Positions 36,587-50,267 of a stretch of 64,000 nt of DNA are shown here, piece after piece; the first letter of the stretch is position 1, and every line of letters begins with the position of its first letter. The notes under the pieces were generated by a model. The model saw nothing but the letters and a program-made list of their open reading frames with translations. It ran no database searches and was not told where the DNA came from. Origin of the DNA: Arcuatula senhousia (Eukaryota; Mollusca; Bivalvia; Mytilida; Mytilidae); assembly GCA_963971305.1 (NCBI GenBank), contig OZ020317.1, positions 17,440,001-17,504,000 of the forward strand, in the 5' to 3' direction. The translations under genes were made by a program, and so were the position numbers.

Positions 36587-37682
36587 ATCTGACAGCAGTG
36601 TCAGAAATATTAAATCTAAAATAAACCTTTTAGGTAAACAATTAAAATCTAAACCTTTTGATTTGACCTTAAGAGGTCAGTACTTTTCTACTGCTAAACA
36701 ACTATAAAAAATGAAAAAAGAAGACAAAATATGAATATCAGCAGAACTTTATCAAAAACTGTTTGAGTGCAACTCAAATGAAACCAAAACCTTTTGGAGA
36801 ACCTTACTTTAAAAAGTGTTACTAAACTTTATAAATTAATTTTACAATTATTGGTCTATCCTGATAGCTGGAACAAGTCATATGTTGTTCCAATTCACAA
36901 ATCAGGAGTTAAAAAATGATCCCATTAATTATAGAGAAATTTCTCTACTTTACTGTCTCTCTAAAATATTTAGTGCTGTACTTAGTAATAGAATAACTGA
37001 GTATATGAAGGATAAGTTAACTAATTGTCAATTTGTATTCAGATCAAATCGTGTCCTGTCATAGAACAGTTTTTGACACTTCTGCCCAATGACATATTTA
37101 GAAGTGTTCTAAGCCCTGACAGTTTTAAGCTGTTTTACGCCCTGACAGCTCTAACCTGTTCTGCGCCCTGACAGTTCTAAGCCCTGACAGCTCCTGACAA
37201 TTCCTGACAGTTCTAAACCCTGAGGTTTTAAAACTTTTTCTGGTTCATTGTCTTAAGGAATTAAAGTTGCATGCCTATCGGGAATACAATTTTAACAGAA
37301 AGCTAATAATTTTAAAACAAAATAGCTGACAAAAAATTACAATAAACAACACATGACGTCATTTAGAGCTGTCACAGCCCAGAACTGCCATGGAAGAGGG
37401 GAGTTCTAAGCTGTCAGGGATTAGAGGAGTTATAAGCTGTCATGGCCCAGAACAGTTCTAGAAGTGTCAGGGGCTGGGACAGGGTATGACAGTTCTGTCC
37501 CAGAACAGTTTTTGGCAGTTGGTGCCCTGGGTTAGAACAGTTCTAGAACTGTCAGGAGAGCCTTGACAGTAGAGATGTTAAAACAGATCTCAATTGTCTT
37601 GAAACATTTATTAACAAATATATATGATTGAAAAAAGAAAACTATTTATGCTTGTTTCATTGACTTGCACAAAGCTTTCGAC
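36587..37682 (+). pseudogene. LINE reverse transcriptase fragment in A block, H2
   Basis: Same fragment, interruption and satellite join as H1. Confidence 0.8.
37055..37568. repeat. CCTGACAG-rich foldback element, H2
   Basis: Same element at the same offset, with TTTACGCCC for TTTTCGCCC. Confidence 0.7.
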
Positions 37683-39502
37683 CCCGGATTTGACCCCGAT
37701 GGCTATTTTGGGTGGCATAGAGACTAGGTGGCATAGAGAGGGGAGCTATTGAGGTGTATGACCCAAGTCTCAAAAGTTGGCAACGACTTCCGGTTCCAAT
37801 CTGATAATGATAGCGATTTTTTTATAAAGTATGGCTTGGTGGGTCCTTTCGACCCCAGATTTGACCCCGATGGCAATTTTGAGTGGCATAGGGACTAGGT
37901 GGCATAGAGAGGGGAAGTATTGAGGTGCAAGATTCAAGTCTCAAAAAATGGCAACGACTTCTGGTTTCGGTCTGATAATGATAGCGATTTTGTTATAAAG
38001 TGTGCCTGGGTGGGTCCTTTCGACCCTAGATTTGACCCCGATGGCTATTTTGGGTGGCATAGGAACTCGGTGGCAAAGAGAGGTGAGGTATTGAGGTGCT
38101 TGCCCCAATTCTCAAAAGTTGGCAACGAGTTCCGGTTCTGGTGTGATAATGATACCGATTTTGTTATAAAGTGTGCCTGGGTGGGTCCTTTCGACCCCGG
38201 ATTTGACCCCGATGGCTATTTTGGGTGGCATAGGGACTAGGTGGCATAGAGAGGGGAGGTATTGAGGTAAACGACCTAAGTCTCAAAAGTTGGCAACGAC
38301 TTCCGGTTCCGGTCTGATAATGATAGCGATTTTGTTATAAAGTGTGCCAAGGTGGGTCCTTTCGAACCCGGATTTGACCCCGATGGCTATTTTGGATGGC
38401 ATAGGGACTAGATGGCATAGAGAGGGGAGGTATTGAGGTGCAGGACCTAAGTCTCAAAAATTGGCAACGATTCCGGTTCCGGTCTGATAATGATAGCGAT
38501 TTTGTTACAAAGTGTGCCTGGGTGGGTCCTTTCGACCCCGGATTTGACCTCGATGGCTATTTTGGGTGGCATAGGGACTAGGTGGCATAGAGAGGGGAGA
38601 TATTGAGGTGCATGACCCAAGTCTCAAAAATTGACAACGACTTCCGGTTCCGGTCTGATAATGATAGCGATTTTGTTATAAAGTGTTCCTGGGTGGGTCC
38701 TTTCGACCCCGGATTTGACCCCGATGGTTATTTTGGGTGGCATAGGGACTAGGTGGCATAGAGAAGGGAGGTATTGAGGTGCATGACCCAAGTCTCAAAA
38801 GTTGGCAACGACTTCCTTTCGACCCCGGATTTGCCCCGATGGCTAATTTGGGTGGCACAGGGACTAGGTGGCATAGAGAGGGGAAGTATTGAGGTGCATG
38901 ATTCAAGTGTCAAAAAATGGCAACGACTTCTGGTTTCAGTCTGATAATGATAGCGATTTTGTTATAAAGTGTGCCTGGGTGGGTCCTTTCGACCCCGGAT
39001 TTGACCCCGATGGCTATTTTGGGTGGCATAGGGACTAGGCGGCATATTTTGGGTTGCATAGGGACTAGGTGGCATAGAGAGGGGAGGTATTGAGGTGGGT
39101 CCTTTCGAGAGGGGGTATTGAGGTGCATGACCTAAGTCTCGAAAGTCGGCAACGACTTCCGGTTCCGGTCTGATAATGATAGCGATTTTGTTATAAAGTG
39201 TGCCTGGGTGGGTCCTTTCGACCTCGGATTTGACCCCGATGGCTATTTTGGGTGGCATAGGGACTAGGTGGCATAGAGAGGGGAGGTATTGAGGTGCAAG
39301 ATTCAAGTCTCAAAAGTTGGCAACGACTTCCGGTTCCGGTCTGATAATGATAGCGATTTTGTTATAAAGTGTGCCTGGGTGGGTCCTTTCGACCTCGGAT
39401 TTGACCCCGATGGCTATTTTGGGTTGCATAGGGACTAGGTGGCATAGAGAGGGGAGGTATTGAGGTGGGTCCTTTCGACCCCAGATTTGACCCCAAAGGC
39501 TA
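37675..39502. repeat. 171-bp satellite array in H2
   Basis: Same length as in H1 but with one extra monomer at the left edge (37675-37860) and one fewer inside. Confidence 0.95.
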
Positions 39503-39881
39503 TAGTGGGCGTCTTTTTACAGATGCATGATTTCAGTATTTTAAGATTGATTTGGGGAAGACTTATTTTGCTACAACAACACAATAGTTGGCTTCGTGAA
39601 TCTGTAACGGAACATGTATTGCAGCGTTTGTTGCGTTTGTGATGAAAAAGACTATGAAAAAAACCTTTAATACACTATTCAAATACTTTGGAAACGTTGG
39701 TACTCTTGTTCTTTGCCACTTTATGACCAGTTCGAAACCACAGTTGCTTTATAGCTGCAGAGTGCTTTTAATCGTTTTCAAAAGGAAGGTCTTGCGACAT
39801 ATGCATGCAAATAGATTCTCGTTTTAGTTCTTATGAAAATAACTGAATTATCTTGGCGCGTCTCGACGAAACGTTAAACTT

Positions 39882-40407
39882 CTGTGGTCGTCAATCATAG
39901 CTATTCCTGGACACGATGAATCCAAAGGTGTATATGGCGATTTTACTATACCGTGAAAAAGTCCGATGGGTTGTTTTAAACATGATCATTTAAATTATTC
40001 CACTAAAAAGGTTCCTTATTTAAGATTATCCTCAAAGATACAAAATGAAATAATAGACATTTGTGCAGTACAAATTTGCGACTGTAGCAAAGCACCATGT
40101 TTTGTGCTCTTTGCTAATGTAGCCACAGACTCGTCAACAAAAGAACAGATATCTATTTGTGTTAAGTGTGTTGATATATTGTTCAGTTGGGGTTCGAAAG
40201 CTGCTCTTAGACTTTTGGTTGGAAACTTGACAAGAGCACAGTTAACGGATCAATTTCTTATTGCCCTGTCACACTATAACGTTTTAACTAACGTGTGCCG
40301 AACGTTCAATCATTTTTTTAAACGTTGGTACACTTTGGCAGTCGCTGTAAAAAGTTTCAAAAATATCTCGGTGAACGAACCCAAAACGTCAGACTAACTA
40401 CCTGCAA
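39882..40407 (+). pseudogene. hAT transposase remnant, H2 B block
   Basis: Same remnant (open frame 39966-40397); Asn to Ser in the CDCSKAPC stretch. Confidence 0.72.
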
Positions 40408-41122
40408 CGCATGATAAACTTATTCAAAACTTATCTCCAGCGTACTTAAAGATTTCCTAACGCATGTGTGACGACTGCATAACGCATTCAATAACGCTCA
40501 TCTTACTTAAAATTGTTTGCTCTCGTTGAGGAGACCCATGCAGGATTTATGTTCCTTTTTATTTTAGCATTATTTCACAATAACCCAAATAGATGTTTTA
40601 TTGGTTTTAAATGTATTTTTGGATTAATTTATTAATATAGATTCATGTAAATTTAGTTTCGTTATAAAAATATTGGTTTTCGGCGTTCTGGTAAATAATA
40701 TGAATGTATAATTATTCTGAAGCCGTTTTCAACCAATAGTGATGATTTTTGCAATCAGGCTAAAAGAATTAAAAAAATATTATAGATTCTAAATTTTGAT
40801 ATGTCTATAATATATAGAGATGAATGAATGCGCTTGTTAACAAAACTCTCAAAATACCAAATAAAGTAAATACATGTAAGAAATACCGGTCTGTAGAGTT
40901 CGCCTAGCATCGTTTTACTGCACTTGACTAATCCTAAATGATCACCGACAGCATGACGGATGTCCTTAATACCGTAATAAAGAAGAACGCGTGTGCTTAA
41001 AGAAGGAATCAATAATGGCTACAAACAACCTTACAAATATTTTTTTGAAAATGTTGCCAAACAGGTATGCATTATTAAAACTCATTGAAAAAGAAAGAAA
41101 AATTCAAACAAAAGAAACCCTG

Positions 41123-42218
41123 ATCTGACAGCAGTGTCAGAAATATTAAATCTAAAATAAACCTTTTAGGTAAACAATTAAAATCTAAACCTTTTGATTT
41201 GACCTTAAGAGGTCAGTACTTTTCTACTGCTAAACAACTATAAAAAATGAAAAAAGAAGACAAAATATGAATATCAGCAGAACTTTATCAAAAACTGTTT
41301 GAGTGCAACTCAAATGAAACCAAAACCTTTTGGAGAACCTTACTTTAAAAAGTGTTACTAAACTTTATAAATTAATTTTACAATTATTGGTCTATCCTGA
41401 TAGCTGGAACAAGTCATATGTTGTTCCAATTCACAAATCAGGAGTTAAAAAATGATCCCATTAATTATAGAGAAATTTCTCTACTTTACTGTCTCTCTAA
41501 AATATTTAGTGCTGTACTTAGTAATAGAATAACTGAGTATATGAAGGATAAGTTAACTAATTGTCAATTTGTATTCAGATCAAATCGTGTCCTGTCATAG
41601 AACAGTTTTTGACACTTCTGCCCAATGACATATTTAGAAGTGTTCTAAGCCCTGACAGTTTTAAGCTGTTTTACGCCCTGACAGCTCTAACCTGTTCTGC
41701 GCCCTGACAGTTCTAAGCCCTGACAGCTCCTGACAATTCCTGACAGTTCTAAACCCTGAGGTTTTAAAACTTTTTCTGGTTCATTGTCTTAAGGAATTAA
41801 AGTTGCATGCCTATCGGGAATACAATTTTAACAGAAAGCTAATAATTTTAAAACAAAATAGCTGACAAAAAATTACAATAAACAACACATGACGTCATTT
41901 AGAGCTGTCACAGCCCAGAACTGCCATGGAAGAGGGGAGTTCTAAGCTGTCAGGGATTAGAGGAGTTATAAGCTGTCATGGCCCAGAACAGTTCTAGAAG
42001 TGTCAGGGGCTGGGACAGGGTATGACAGTTCTGTCCCAGAACAGTTTTTGGCAGTTGGTGCCCTGGGTTAGAACAGTTCTAGAACTGTCAGGAGAGCCTT
42101 GACAGTAGAGATGTTAAAACAGATCTCAATTGTCTTGAAACATTTATTAACAAATATATATGATTGAAAAAAGAAAACTATTTATGCTTGTTTCATTGAC
42201 TTGCACAAAGCTTTCGAC
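41123..42218 (+). pseudogene. LINE reverse transcriptase fragment in A block, H3
   Basis: Same fragment, interruption and satellite join as H1. Confidence 0.8.
41591..42104. repeat. CCTGACAG-rich foldback element, H3
   Basis: Same element at the same offset, identical in the key motifs to H2. Confidence 0.7.
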
Positions 42219-44038
42219 CCCGGATTTGACCCCGATGGCTATTTTGGGTGGCATAGAGACTAGGTGGCATAGAGAGGGGAGCTATTGAGGTGTATGACCC
42301 AAGTCTCAAAAGTTGGCAACGACTTCCGGTTCCAATCTGATAATGATAGCGATTTTTTTATAAAGTATGGCTTGGTGGGTCCTTTCGACCCCAGATTTGA
42401 CCCCGATGGCAATTTTGAGTGGCATAGGGACTAGGTGGCATAGAGAGGGGAAGTATTGAGGTGCAAGATTCAAGTCTCAAAAAATGGCAACGACTTCTGG
42501 TTTCGGTCTGATAATGATAGCGATTTTGTTATAAAGTGTGCCTGGGTGGGTCCTTTCGACCCTAGATTTGACCCCGATGGCTATTTTGGGTGGCATAGGA
42601 ACTCGGTGGCAAAGAGAGGTGAGGTATTGAGGTGCTTGCCCCAATTCTCAAAAGTTGGCAACGAGTTCCGGTTCTGGTGTGATAATGATACCGATTTTGT
42701 TATAAAGTGTGCCTGGGTGGGTCCTTTCGACCCCGGATTTGACCCCGATGGCTATTTTGGGTGGCATAGGGACTAGGTGGCATAGAGAGGGGAGGTATTG
42801 AGGTAAACGACCTAAGTCTCAAAAGTTGGCAACGACTTCCGGTTCCGGTCTGATAATGATAGCGATTTTGTTATAAAGTGTGCCAAGGTGGGTCCTTTCG
42901 AACCCGGATTTGACCCCGATGGCTATTTTGGATGGCATAGGGACTAGATGGCATAGAGAGGGGAGGTATTGAGGTGCAGGACCTAAGTCTCAAAAATTGG
43001 CAACGATTCCGGTTCCGGTCTGATAATGATAGCGATTTTGTTACAAAGTGTGCCTGGGTGGGTCCTTTCGACCCCGGATTTGACCTCGATGGCTATTTTG
43101 GGTGGCATAGGGACTAGGTGGCATAGAGAGGGGAGATATTGAGGTGCATGACCCAAGTCTCAAAAATTGACAACGACTTCCGGTTCCAGTCTGATAATGA
43201 TAGCGATTTTGTTATAAAGTGTTCCTGGGTGGGTCCTTTCGACCCCGGATTTGACCCCGATGGTTATTTTGGGTGGCATAGGGACTAGGTGGCATAGAGA
43301 AGGGAGGTATTGAGGTGCATGACCCAAGTCTCAAAAGTTGGCAACGACTTCCTTTCGACCCCGGATTTGCCCCGATGGCTAATTTGGGTGGCACAGGGAC
43401 TAGGTGGCATAGAGAGGGGAAGTATTGAGGTGCATGATTCAAGTGTCAAAAAATGGCAACGACTTCTGGTTTCAGTCTGATAATGATAGCGATTTTGTTA
43501 TAAAGTGTGCCTGGGTGGGTCCTTTCGACCCCGGATTTGACCCCGATGGCTATTTTGGGTGGCATAGGGACTAGGCGGCATATTTTGGGTTGCATAGGGA
43601 CTAGGTGGCATAGAGAGGGGAGGTATTGAGGTGGGTCCTTTCGAGAGGGGGTATTGAGGTGCATGACCTAAGTCTCGAAAGTCGGCAACGACTTCCGGTT
43701 CCGGTCTGATAATGATAGCGATTTTGTTATAAAGTGTGCCTGGGTGGGTCCTTTCGACCTCGGATTTGACCCCGATGGCTATTTTGGGTGGCATAGGGAC
43801 TAGGTGGCATAGAGAGGGGAGGTATTGAGGTGCAAGATTCAAGTCTCAAAAGTTGGCAACGACTTCCGGTTCCGGTCTGATAATGATAGCGATTTTGTTA
43901 TAAAGTGTGCCTGGGTGGGTCCTTTCGACCTCGGATTTGACCCCGATGGCTATTTTGGGTTGCATAGGGACTAGGTGGCATAGAGAGGGGAGGTATTGAG
44001 GTGGGTCCTTTCGACCCCAGATTTGACCCCAAAGGCTA
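42211..44038. repeat. 171-bp satellite array in H3
   Basis: Same organisation as H2, including the shortened and composite monomers near 43345 and 43570-43660. Confidence 0.95.
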
Positions 44039-44417
44039 TAGTGGGCGTCTTTTTACAGATGCATGATTTCAGTATTTTAAGATTGATTTGGGGAAGACTT
44101 ATTTTGCTACAACAACACAATAGTTGGCTTCGTGAATCTGTAACGGAACATGTATTGCAGCGTTTGTTGCGTTTGTGATGAAAAAGACTATGAAAAAAAC
44201 CTTTAATACACTATTCAAATACTTTGGAAACGTTGGTACTCTTGTTCTTTGCCACTTTATGACCAGTTCGAAACCACAGTTGCTTTATAGCTGCAGAGTG
44301 CTTTTAATCGTTTTCAAAAGGAAGGTCTTGCGACATATGCATGCAAATAGATTCTCGTTTTAGTTCTTATGAAAATAACTGAATTATCTTGGCGCGTCTC
44401 GACGAAACGTTAAACTT

Positions 44418-44943
44418 CTGTGGTCGTCAATCATAGCTATTCCTGGACACGATGAATCCAAAGGTGTATATGGCGATTTTACTATACCGTGAAAAAGTCC
44501 GATGGGTTGTTTTAAACATGATCATTTAAATTATTCCACTAAAAAGGTTCCTTATTTAAGATTATCCTCAAAGATACAAAATGAAATAATAGACATTTGT
44601 GCAGTACAAATTTGCGACTGTAGCAAAGCACCATGTTTTGTGCTCTTTGCTAATGTAGCCACAGACTCGTCAACAAAAGAACAGATATCTATTTGTGTTA
44701 AGTGTGTTGATATATTGTTCAGTTGGGGTTCGAAAGCTGCTCTTAGACTTTTGGTTGGAAACTTGACAAGAGCACAGTTAACGGATCAATTTCTTATTGC
44801 CCTGTCACACTATAACGTTTTAACTAACGTGTGCCGAACGTTCAATCATTTTTTTAAACGTTGGTACACTTTGGCAGTCGCTGTAAAAAGTTTCAAAAAT
44901 ATCTCGGTGAACGAACCCAAAACGTCAGACTAACTACCTGCAA
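44418..44943 (+). pseudogene. hAT transposase remnant, H3 B block
   Basis: Same remnant (open frame 44502-44933), identical in protein to the H2 copy. Confidence 0.72.
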
Positions 44944-45658
44944 CGCATGATAAACTTATTCAAAACTTATCTCCAGCGTACTTAAAGATTTCCTAACGCA
45001 TGTGTGACGACTGCATAACGCATTCAATAACGCTCATCTTACTTAAAATTGTTTGCTCTCGTTGAGGAGACCCATGCAGGATTTATGTTCCTTTTTATTT
45101 TAGCATTATTTCACAATAACCCAAATAGATGTTTTATTGGTTTTAAATGTATTTTTGGATTAATTTATTAATATAGATTCATGTAAATTTAGTTTCGTTA
45201 TAAAAATATTGGTTTTCGGCGTTCTGGTAAATAATATGAATGTATAATTATTCTGAAGCCGTTTTCAACCAATAGTGATGATTTTTGCAATCAGGCTAAA
45301 AGAATTAAAAAAATATTATAGATTCTAAATTTTGATATGTCTATAATATATAGAGATGAATGAATGCGCTTGTTAACAAAACTCTCAAAATACCAAATAA
45401 AGTAAATACATGTAAGAAATACCGGTCTGTAGAGTTCGCCTAGCATCGTTTTACTGCACTTGACTAATCCTAAATGATCACCGACAGCATGACGGATGTC
45501 CTTAATACCGTAATAAAGAAGAACGCGTGTGCTTAAAGAAGGAATCAATAATGGCTACAAACAACCTTACAAATATTTTTTTGAAAATGTTGCCAAACAG
45601 GTATGCATTATTAAAACTCATTGAAAAAGAAAGAAAAATTCAAACAAAAGAAACCCTG

Positions 45659-46754
45659 ATCTGACAGCAGTGTCAGAAATATTAAATCTAAAATAAACCT
45701 TTTAGGTAAACAATTAAAATCTAAACCTTTTGATTTGACCTTAAGAGGTCAGTACTTTTCTACTGCTAAACAACTATAAAAAATGAAAAAAGAAGACAAA
45801 ATATGAATATCAGCAGAACTTTATCAAAAACTGTTTGAGTGCAACTCAAATGAAACCAAAACCTTTTGGAGAACCTTACTTTAAAAAGTGTTACTAAACT
45901 TTATAAATTAATTTTACAATCATTGGTCTATCCTGATAGCTGGAACAAGTCATATGTTGTTCCAATTCACAAATCAGGAGTTAAAAAATGATCCCATTCA
46001 TTATAGAGAAATTTCTCTACTTTACTGTCTCTCTAAAATATTTAGTGCTGTACTTAGTAATAGAATAACTGAGTATATGAAGGATAAGTTAACTAATTGT
46101 CAATTTGTATTCAGATCAAATCGTGTCCTGTCATAGAACAGTTTTTGACACTTCTGCCCAATGGCATATTTAGAAGTGTTCTAAGCCCTGACAGTTTTAA
46201 GCTGTTTTACGCCCTGACAGCTCTAACCTGTTCTGTGCCCTGACAGTTCTAAGCCCTGACAGCTCCTGACAATTCCTGACAGTTCTAAACCCTGAGGTTT
46301 TAAAACTTTTTCTGGTTCATTGTCTTAAGGAATTAAAGTTGCATGCCTATCGGGAATACAATTTTAACAGAAAGCTAATAATTTTAAAACAAAATAGCTG
46401 ACAAAAAATTACAATAAACAACACATGACGTCATTTAGAGCTGTCACAGCCCAGAACTGCCATGGAAGAGGGGAGTTCTAAGCTGTCAGGGATTAGAGGA
46501 GTTATAAGCTGTCATGGCCCAGAACAGTTCTAGAAGTGTCAGGGGCTGGGACAGGGTATGACAGTTCTGTCCCAGAACAGTTTTTGGCAGTTGGTGCCCT
46601 GGGTTAGAACAGTTCTAGAACTGTCAGGAGAGCCTTGACAGTAGAGATGTTAAAACAGATCTCAATTGTCTTGAAACATTAATTAACAAATATATATGAT
46701 TGAAAAAAGAAAACTATTTATGCTTGTTTCATTGACTTGCACAAAGCTTTCGAC
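45659..46754 (+). pseudogene. LINE reverse transcriptase fragment in A block, H4
   Basis: Same fragment; Asn to His in the DPINYRE motif (ATTCATTATAG). Confidence 0.8.
46127..46640. repeat. CCTGACAG-rich foldback element, H4
   Basis: Same element; small changes such as AATGGCATA and TTCTGTGCCC. Confidence 0.7.
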
Positions 46755-47555
46755 CCCGGATTTGACCCCGATGGCTATTTTGGGTGGCATAGAGACTAAG
46801 TGGCATAGAGAGGGGAGCTATTGAGGTGTATGACCCAAGTCTCAAAAGTTGGCAACGACTTCCGGTTCCGGTCTGATAATGATAGCGATTTTTTTTTATA
46901 AAGTATGCCTTGGTGGGTCCTTTCGACCCCAGATTTGACCCCGATGGCAATTTTGAGTGGCATAGGGACTAGGTGGCATAGAGAGGGGAAGTATTGAGGT
47001 GCAAGATTCAAGTCTCAAAAAATGGCAACGACTTCTGGTTTCGGTCTGATAATGATAGCGATTTTGTTATAAAGTGTGCCTGGGTGGGTCCTTTCGACCC
47101 TAGATTTGACCCCGATGGCTATTTTGGGTGGCATAGGAACTCGGTGGCAAAGAGAGGTGAGGTATTGAGGTGCTTGCCCCAATTCTCAAAAGTTGGCAAC
47201 GAGTTCCGGTTCTGGTGTGATAATGATACCGATTTTGTTATAAAGTGTGCCTGGGTGGGTCCTTTCGACCCCGGATTTGACCCCGATGGCTATTTTGGGT
47301 GGCATAGGGACTAGGTGGCATAGAGAGGGGAGGTATTGAGGTAAACGACCTAAGTCTCAAAAGTTGGCAACGACTTCCGGTTCCGGTCTGATAATGATAG
47401 CGATTTTGTTATAAAGTGTGCCAAGGTGGGTCCTTTCGAACCCGGATTTGACCCCGATGGCTATTTTGGATGGCATAGGGACTAGATGGCATAGAGAGGG
47501 GAGGTATTGAGGTGCAGGACCTAAGTCTCAAAAATTGGCAACGATTCCGGTTCCG

Positions 47556-48911
47556 GTCTGATAATGATAGCGATTTTGTTACAAAGTGTGCCTGGGTGGG
47601 TCCTTTCGACCCCGGATTTGACCTCGATGGCTATTTTGGGTGGCATAGGGACTAGGTGGCATAGAGAGGGGAGATATTGAGGTGCATGACCCAAGTCTCA
47701 AAAATTGACAACGACTTCCGGTTCCGGTCTGATAATGATAGCGATTTTGTTATAAAGTGTTCCTGGGTGGGTCCTTTCGACCCCGGATTTGACCCCGATG
47801 GTTATTTTGGGTGGCATAGGGACTAGATGGCATCGAGAGGAGAGGTATTGGGGTGCATGACCTAAGTCTCAAAAGTTGGCAACGACTTCCGGTTCCGGTC
47901 TGATAATGATAGCGATTTTGTTATAAAGTGTGCCTGGGTGGGTCCTTTCGACCCAAGATTTGACCCCGATGGCTATTTTGGATGGCATAGGGACTAGCTG
48001 GCATAGAGAAGGGAGGTATTGAGGTGCATGACTCAAGTCTCAAAAATTTGCAACAACTTCCGGTTCCGGTCTGATAATGATAGCGATTTTGTTATAAAGT
48101 GTGAATGGGTGGGTCCTTTCGACCCCGATGGCTATTTTGGGTGGCATAGGGACTAGGTGTCATAGAGAGGGAAGGTATTGAGGTGCATGACCCAAGTCTC
48201 AAAAGTTGGCAACGACTTCCGGTTCCGGTCTGATAATAATAGCGATTTTGTCATAAAGTGTGCCAAGGTGGGTCCTTTCGACCCCGGATTTGACCCCGAT
48301 GGTTATTTTGGGTGGCATAGGGACTAGGTGGCATAGAGAGGGGAGGAATTGAAGTGCATGACCCAAGTCTCAAAAAATGGCAACGACTTCTGGTTTCGGT
48401 CTGATTATGATAGCGATTTTGTTATAAAGTGTGCCTGGGTGGGTCCTTTCGACCCCGGATTTGACCCCGATGGTAATTTTGGGTGGCATGGGGACTAGAT
48501 GGCATCGAGAGGGGAGGTATTGGGGTGCATGACCCAAGTCTCAAAAGTTGGCAATGACTTCCGGTTCCGGTCTGATAATGATAGCGATTTTGTTATAAAG
48601 TGTGACTGGGTGGGTCCTTTCGACCCCGGATTTGTCCCCGATGGCTATTTTGGATGGCATAGGGACTAGCTAGCATAGAGAGGGGAGGTATTGAGGTGCA
48701 TGACCCAAGTCTCAAAATTTGGCAACGACTTCCGGTTCCGGTCTGATAATGATAGCGATTTTGTTATAAAGTGTGCCTAGGTGGGTCCTTTCGATCCCGG
48801 ATTTGATCCCAATTGCTATTTTGGGTGGCGTAGGGACAAGATGGCATAGAAACGGGAGGTATTGAGGTGCATGACCCAAGTCTCAAAATTTGGCAACGAC
48901 TTCCGGTTCCG
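47556..48911. repeat. Eight-monomer higher-order repeat, copy 1
   Basis: Eight monomers including one with a 12-bp deletion (CTTTCGACCCCGATGG lacking GGATTTGACCCC). The signature CATCGAGAGGAGAGG at 47831 recurs at 49187, giving a period of 1356 bp, equal to 8 x 171 minus 12. Outer limits are approximate. Confidence 0.88.
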
Positions 48912-50267
48912 GTCTGATAATGATAGCGATTTTGTTACAAAGTGTGCCTGGGTGGGTCCTTTCGAACCCGGATTTGACCTCGATGGCTATTTTGGGTGGC
49001 ATAGGGACTAGATGGCATAGAGAGGGGAGATATTGAGGTGCATGACCCAAGTCTCAAAAATTGACAACGACTTCCGGTTCCGGTCTGATAATGATAGCGA
49101 TTTTGTTATAAAGTGTTCCTGGGTGGGTCCTTTCGACCCCGGATTTGACCCCGATGGTTATTTTGGGTGGCATAGGGACTAGATGGCATCGAGAGGAGAG
49201 GTATTGGGGTGCATGACCTAAGTCTCAAAAGTTGGCAACGACTTCCGGTTCCGGTCTGATAATGATAGCGATTTTGTTATAAAGTGTGCCTGGGTGGGTC
49301 CTTTCGACCCAAGATTTGACCCCGATGGCTATTTTGGATGGCATAGGGACTAGCTGGCATAGAGAAGGGAGGTATTGAGGTGCATGACTCAAGTCTCAAA
49401 AATTTGCAACAACTTCCGGTTCCGGTCTGATAATGATAGCGATTTTGTTATAAAGTGTGAATGGGTGGGTCCTTTCGACCCCGATGGCTATTTTGGGTGG
49501 CATAGGGACTAGGTGTCATAGAGAGGGAAGGTATTGAGGTGCATGACCCAAGTCTCAAAAGTTGGCAACGACTTCCGGTTCCGGTCTGATAATAATAGCG
49601 ATTTTGTCATAAAGTGTGCCAAGGTGGGTCCTTTCGACCCCGGATTTGACCCCGATGGTTATTTTGGGTGGCATAGGGACTAGGTGGCATAGAGAGGGGA
49701 GGAATTGAAGTGCATGACCCAAGTCTCAAAAAATGGCAACGACTTCTGGTTTCGGTCTGATTATGATAGCGATTTTGTTATAAAGTGTGCCTGGGTGGGT
49801 CCTTTCGACCCCGGATTTGACCCCGATGGTAATTTTGGGTGGCATGGGGACTAGATGGCATCGAGAGGGGAGGTATTGGGGTGCATGACCCAAGTCTCAA
49901 AAGTTGGCAATGACTTCCGGTTCCGGTCTGATAATGATAGCGATTTTGTTATAAAGTGTGACTGGGTGGGTCCTTTCGACCCCGGATTTGTCCCCGATGG
50001 CTATTTTGGATGGCATAGGGACTAGCTAGCATAGAGAGGGGAGGTATTGAGGTGCATGACCCAAGTCTCAAAATTTGGCAACGACTTCCGGTTCCGGTCT
50101 GATAATGATAGCGATTTTGTTATAAAGTGTGCCTAGGTGGGTCCTTTCGATCCCGGATTTGATCCCAATTGCTATTTTGGTCGGCGTAGGGACAAGATGG
50201 CATAGAAACGGGAGGTATTGAGGTGCATGACCCAAGTCTCAAAATTTGGCAACGACTTCCGGTTCCG
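48912..50267. repeat. Eight-monomer higher-order repeat, copy 2
   Basis: Near-identical to copy 1 throughout, with TGGTCGGCG for TGGGTGGCG near 50178. Register is lost after about 50268. Confidence 0.88.

Larger units (their letters stand above)
36156..40692. repeat. 4.54-kb higher-order unit H2
   Basis: A 4537-bp unit with the same order of A block, satellite (37675-39502) and B block (39503-40692), near-identical to H3. Confidence 0.95.
40693..45228. repeat. 4.54-kb higher-order unit H3
   Basis: A 4536-bp unit; satellite 42211-44038, B block 44039-45228. It differs from H2 by scattered substitutions and one missing A. Confidence 0.95.
45229..47825. repeat. 4.54-kb higher-order unit H4 (partial)
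   Basis: The A block (45229-46746) and the first ~6 satellite monomers match H3. Similarity of register ends near 47826, where GACTAGATGGCATCGAGAGG replaces the H3 sequence. The shortened monomer, the composite monomer and the B block never follow. Confidence 0.93.
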
